In this document: piece after piece, positions 62,253 to 64,000 of the stretch
Layout: each line of letters opens with the position of its first letter
Numbering within the stretch: position 1 is the stretch's first letter
Assembly: GCF_003312915.1 (NCBI RefSeq)
Contig: NZ_CP030261.1
Location: 3,596,001-3,660,000 of the forward strand
DNA from: Flavobacterium fluviale
Lineage (GTDB): Bacteria; Bacteroidota; Bacteroidia; Flavobacteriales; Flavobacteriaceae
Reading direction: 5' to 3'
DNA length: 64,000 bases
Made by a program: the position numbers and the translations under genes
The notes under the pieces: generated by a model
What the model was told of the DNA's origin: nothing
What the model saw: only the letters and a program-made list of their open reading frames with translations
The model's database searches: none

Positions 62253-63821
62253 TTAGATAGGTATAGGTTCTGTCTCTACTCTTCCAAGTGGTCTTCGCCA
62301 AAGTTTAAACAGTAAGATTATTAAAATAGGAAAAAAACAAACTGCCGACATTACAAGGTAAATATCTTTGTAAGCTAATAACATAGCTGCCTGCGCACTT
62401 TTGTTGGTAAGACTTTTTTCTGCCATTTTTTGTGCCTGTGCTTCGGACATTCCTTTATACAAAAAGTTTCTCTTAGCGCCTGCTATTTGCTTTTGTGCGT
62501 CTTGGTTTACTGCCGAAAACTGCTGTGTAATTCCCATTTTGTGCTGTATGTTTAAACCTGAAACAAACGTTCCTAAAACGGCACTTCCTAATAAACCTGC
62601 AAAAACTGCCTGAGCAATAATGCCGCTCATCATTCTGGATGTACTGAGTCTAGGCGGTACTTTCTCTGAAATATACAGCAGCGAAACAGGAAAAAGAAAC
62701 CCCATTCCCAGTCCTTTAAAAATCAGCGGAAGAAAAAAATCTACGGTATCTATACCTGGATAAAACCTAAAGAAAAGTATGACATGATAAAATCCGTAGC
62801 AGGCAAAACCCATTATCCAGATAGTAGCCAGATAAGTTCTTTTGAATAAAAGATAAGTGCACAGGGGTATTGAAACAAACAAACCAATTAACAAAGCGAG
62901 ATGAGTCTCTGCACCTGTAACCGAATCAAAACCTAAAACATTGGTCATATAACCCGTAACAACACTTCCTGTGCCATTGATGATGCCAATATAAAACATT
63001 ATAAATGTTCCTATAACTACATTTTTATAACGATAAACATCTGGGTCAATTATAGGATCTGTTGTAAAACGTGTATGCAATACATAAATTCCAAAAAGTA
63101 TTAATAATATAGCTGATGCGAGTGAGATTTTAGGATCATTAAACCAGTTTCTGCTTTGCCCTTCAGCGCTGAGAAATAAAATAACCATAAAAAATAAAAT
63201 CATGATCAGCCAGCCTCTCCAGTCAAATTGAAATTTAGTTTTCATGGGCGCTGCATCAACTTTATAAAAATACCAGGCTAAGATAATACAGATTAAAAAA
63301 TTGATATTCAAAAAATAAATTCCAAATTTCCAATCGTAAATACTGGTAAAATGAGCTCCAAGATACTGGTATAAATGCTGGCTTCCTTTTTGAATAAACT
63401 GAAGAATTCCGTACAGCAAAGCCATATTAAAACCGGGATTGTATTTCAATATAATAGGCACCATAGAGGCAAAAATTCCAATTACGGAAACTATTCCTAA
63501 GAGTGAACGCCAAAACGTAAACCACTCTATACTATTTGCATACAAAGAAGCTGTATTAAATAAAATAGATAAAAAACTAGCAGACAATATCATCGTTTTT
63601 ACTTTTATCTGCTTTCCTAATTTTAATCCCAAAGGCATAAAAGCCAGCATCACAAAAATTGGAATATAAATAGAATATGTAAAAACAGTTGTCGATGCGC
63701 CAAAATGACCTAGAATTTGAGAATTATCATAAGTCGTAACATTGAGTCCGTTAAAGAAAGGAATAGTCAGAATGTATAATCCGATCAGCGTAAAAAAACT
63801 TGCTTTCTTGCCTGCAAACAT
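62253..63821 (-). CDS. MFS transporter, EmrB/DHA2-like
   Basis: A 522-aa membrane protein with 14 hydrophobic segments. Motifs are more diverged than in the neighbouring MFS protein: NVTTYDNSQILGHFGASTTVFTYSIYIPIFVMLAFMPLGLKLGKQ near the start and FRSLLGIVSVIGIFASMVPIIL. It follows an EmrA/HlyD-type gene by 3 bp on the minus strand, so it is probably the pump of a tripartite export system. The outer-membrane partner is expected further upstream on the minus strand, beyond the window. Confidence 0.85.
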   Translation of the reverse strand: MFAGKKASFFTLIGLYILTIPFFNGLNVTTYDNSQILGHFGASTTVFTYSIYIPIFVMLAFMPLGLKLGKQIKVKTMILSASFLSILFNTASLYANSIEWFTFWRSLLGIVSVIGIFASMVPIILKYNPGFNMALLYGILQFIQKGSQHLYQYLGAHFTSIYDWKFGIYFLNINFLICIILAWYFYKVDAAPMKTKFQFDWRGWLIMILFFMVILFLSAEGQSRNWFNDPKISLASAILLILFGIYVLHTRFTTDPIIDPDVYRYKNVVIGTFIMFYIGIINGTGSVVTGYMTNVLGFDSVTGAETHLALLIGLFVSIPLCTYLLFKRTYLATIWIMGFACYGFYHVILFFRFYPGIDTVDFFLPLIFKGLGMGFLFPVSLLYISEKVPPRLSTSRMMSGIIAQAVFAGLLGSAVLGTFVSGLNIQHKMGITQQFSAVNQDAQKQIAGAKRNFLYKGMSEAQAQKMAEKSLTNKSAQAAMLLAYKDIYLVMSAVCFFPILIILLFKLWRRPLGRVETEPIPI

Positions 63822-63824
63822 ATT

Positions 63825-64000
63825 TTATTTTTTTACTTCAACAGTTACATTCATTCCTGGTTTTACTTCGGCTAAATCTGCTGCGGCAGTTTCAAATTCT
63901 ATTTTAACTGGAATCCTTTGTGTTATTTTTACAAAGTTTCCCGTTGAGTTATCAGGTTCAACCATAGAAAATTTAGCGCCAGTTGCGGGAGAGAAACCTG
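63825..64000 (-). CDS. EmrA/HlyD-family membrane-fusion protein, C-terminal part
   Basis: Only the last 58 codons are in the window. They read through FSPATGAKFSMVEPDNSTGNF, VKITQRIPVKIEFE and a terminal PGMNVTVEVKK. This is the conserved C terminus of EmrA-type periplasmic adaptor proteins. The gene continues beyond position 64000. Its stop is 3 bp before the start of the MFS gene, so both are translated from one message. Confidence 0.88.
   Translation of the reverse strand, partial: GFSPATGAKFSMVEPDNSTGNFVKITQRIPVKIEFETAAADLAEVKPGMNVTVEVKK

Overview
The window looks like a chromosomal segment of a Flavobacterium-type member of the Bacteroidota. The grounds are low GC, weak ribosome-binding sites, Bacteroidota promoters of the TTTG-N19/22-TAnnTTTG type, and typical gene families (ligase-associated Lhr helicase set, flavobacterial MscS, alginate-export-like porin, MsrA, AcnA, KatG). 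No rRNA, tRNA, IS element, prophage or CRISPR array was found. The sequence is accessory stress and detoxification chromosome rather than a mobile island.

Layout. 0.1-4.8 kb: DNA-repair operon (ATP-dependent ligase, Lhr-type helicase, PdeM phosphoesterase). 5.2-9.5 kb: stressosome operon rsbR-rsbS-rsbT, an ATPase/PP2C fusion and a PAS histidine kinase. 9.5-15 kb: HxlR regulator, MscS channel, small membrane proteins, a lipoprotein and an apparently orphan immunity-type gene. 15.2-16.7 kb: TetR regulator plus SDR oxidoreductase with two TetR-type operators. 17.3-22.7 kb: sucrose module (fructokinase, SPS-SPP fusion, GH32-like hydrolase) and a secreted PCC-domain protein. 22.8-28.7 kb: L,D-transpeptidase, three very acidic small proteins, isochorismatase, two alpha/beta hydrolases, MsrA. 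29-36.9 kb: aconitase, a large PAS histidine kinase, KatG. 37.3-45.5 kb: alpha/beta hydrolase, isochorismatase, porin, secreted M17-N protein, amidohydrolase, DoxX, Dps, DUF1275. 45.5-55.6 kb: TPR histidine kinase plus NtrC-type regulator, GNAT, esterase, cupin, TMEM175 channel, a GAF sigma54 activator, ring-cleaving dioxygenase and a divergent GAPDH. 55.8-64 kb: lipoprotein, EgtB/EgtD ergothioneine pair, YceI, LLM oxidoreductase, two DHA2-type MFS pumps and an EmrA-like partner cut by the window edge.

Common theme: sensing and surviving oxidative, electrophile and osmotic stress. The most novel-looking signal is regulatory. Three separated promoters (before 37318, 38667 and 53576) carry a palindrome with core ACGAWATATCGTA, followed 76 or 89 bp downstream by a sigma54-like -24/-12 element. 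A GAF-type sigma54 activator gene lies divergent to the third. Two of the three also share a 23-bp block placed exactly 18 nt before a TAARTTTG -7 element. This suggests an undescribed sigma54 detoxification regulon.

Intergenic DNA also holds two families of dispersed inverted-repeat elements, an eight-unit heptad repeat before the ligase gene, and a small remnant of an oxidoreductase gene.
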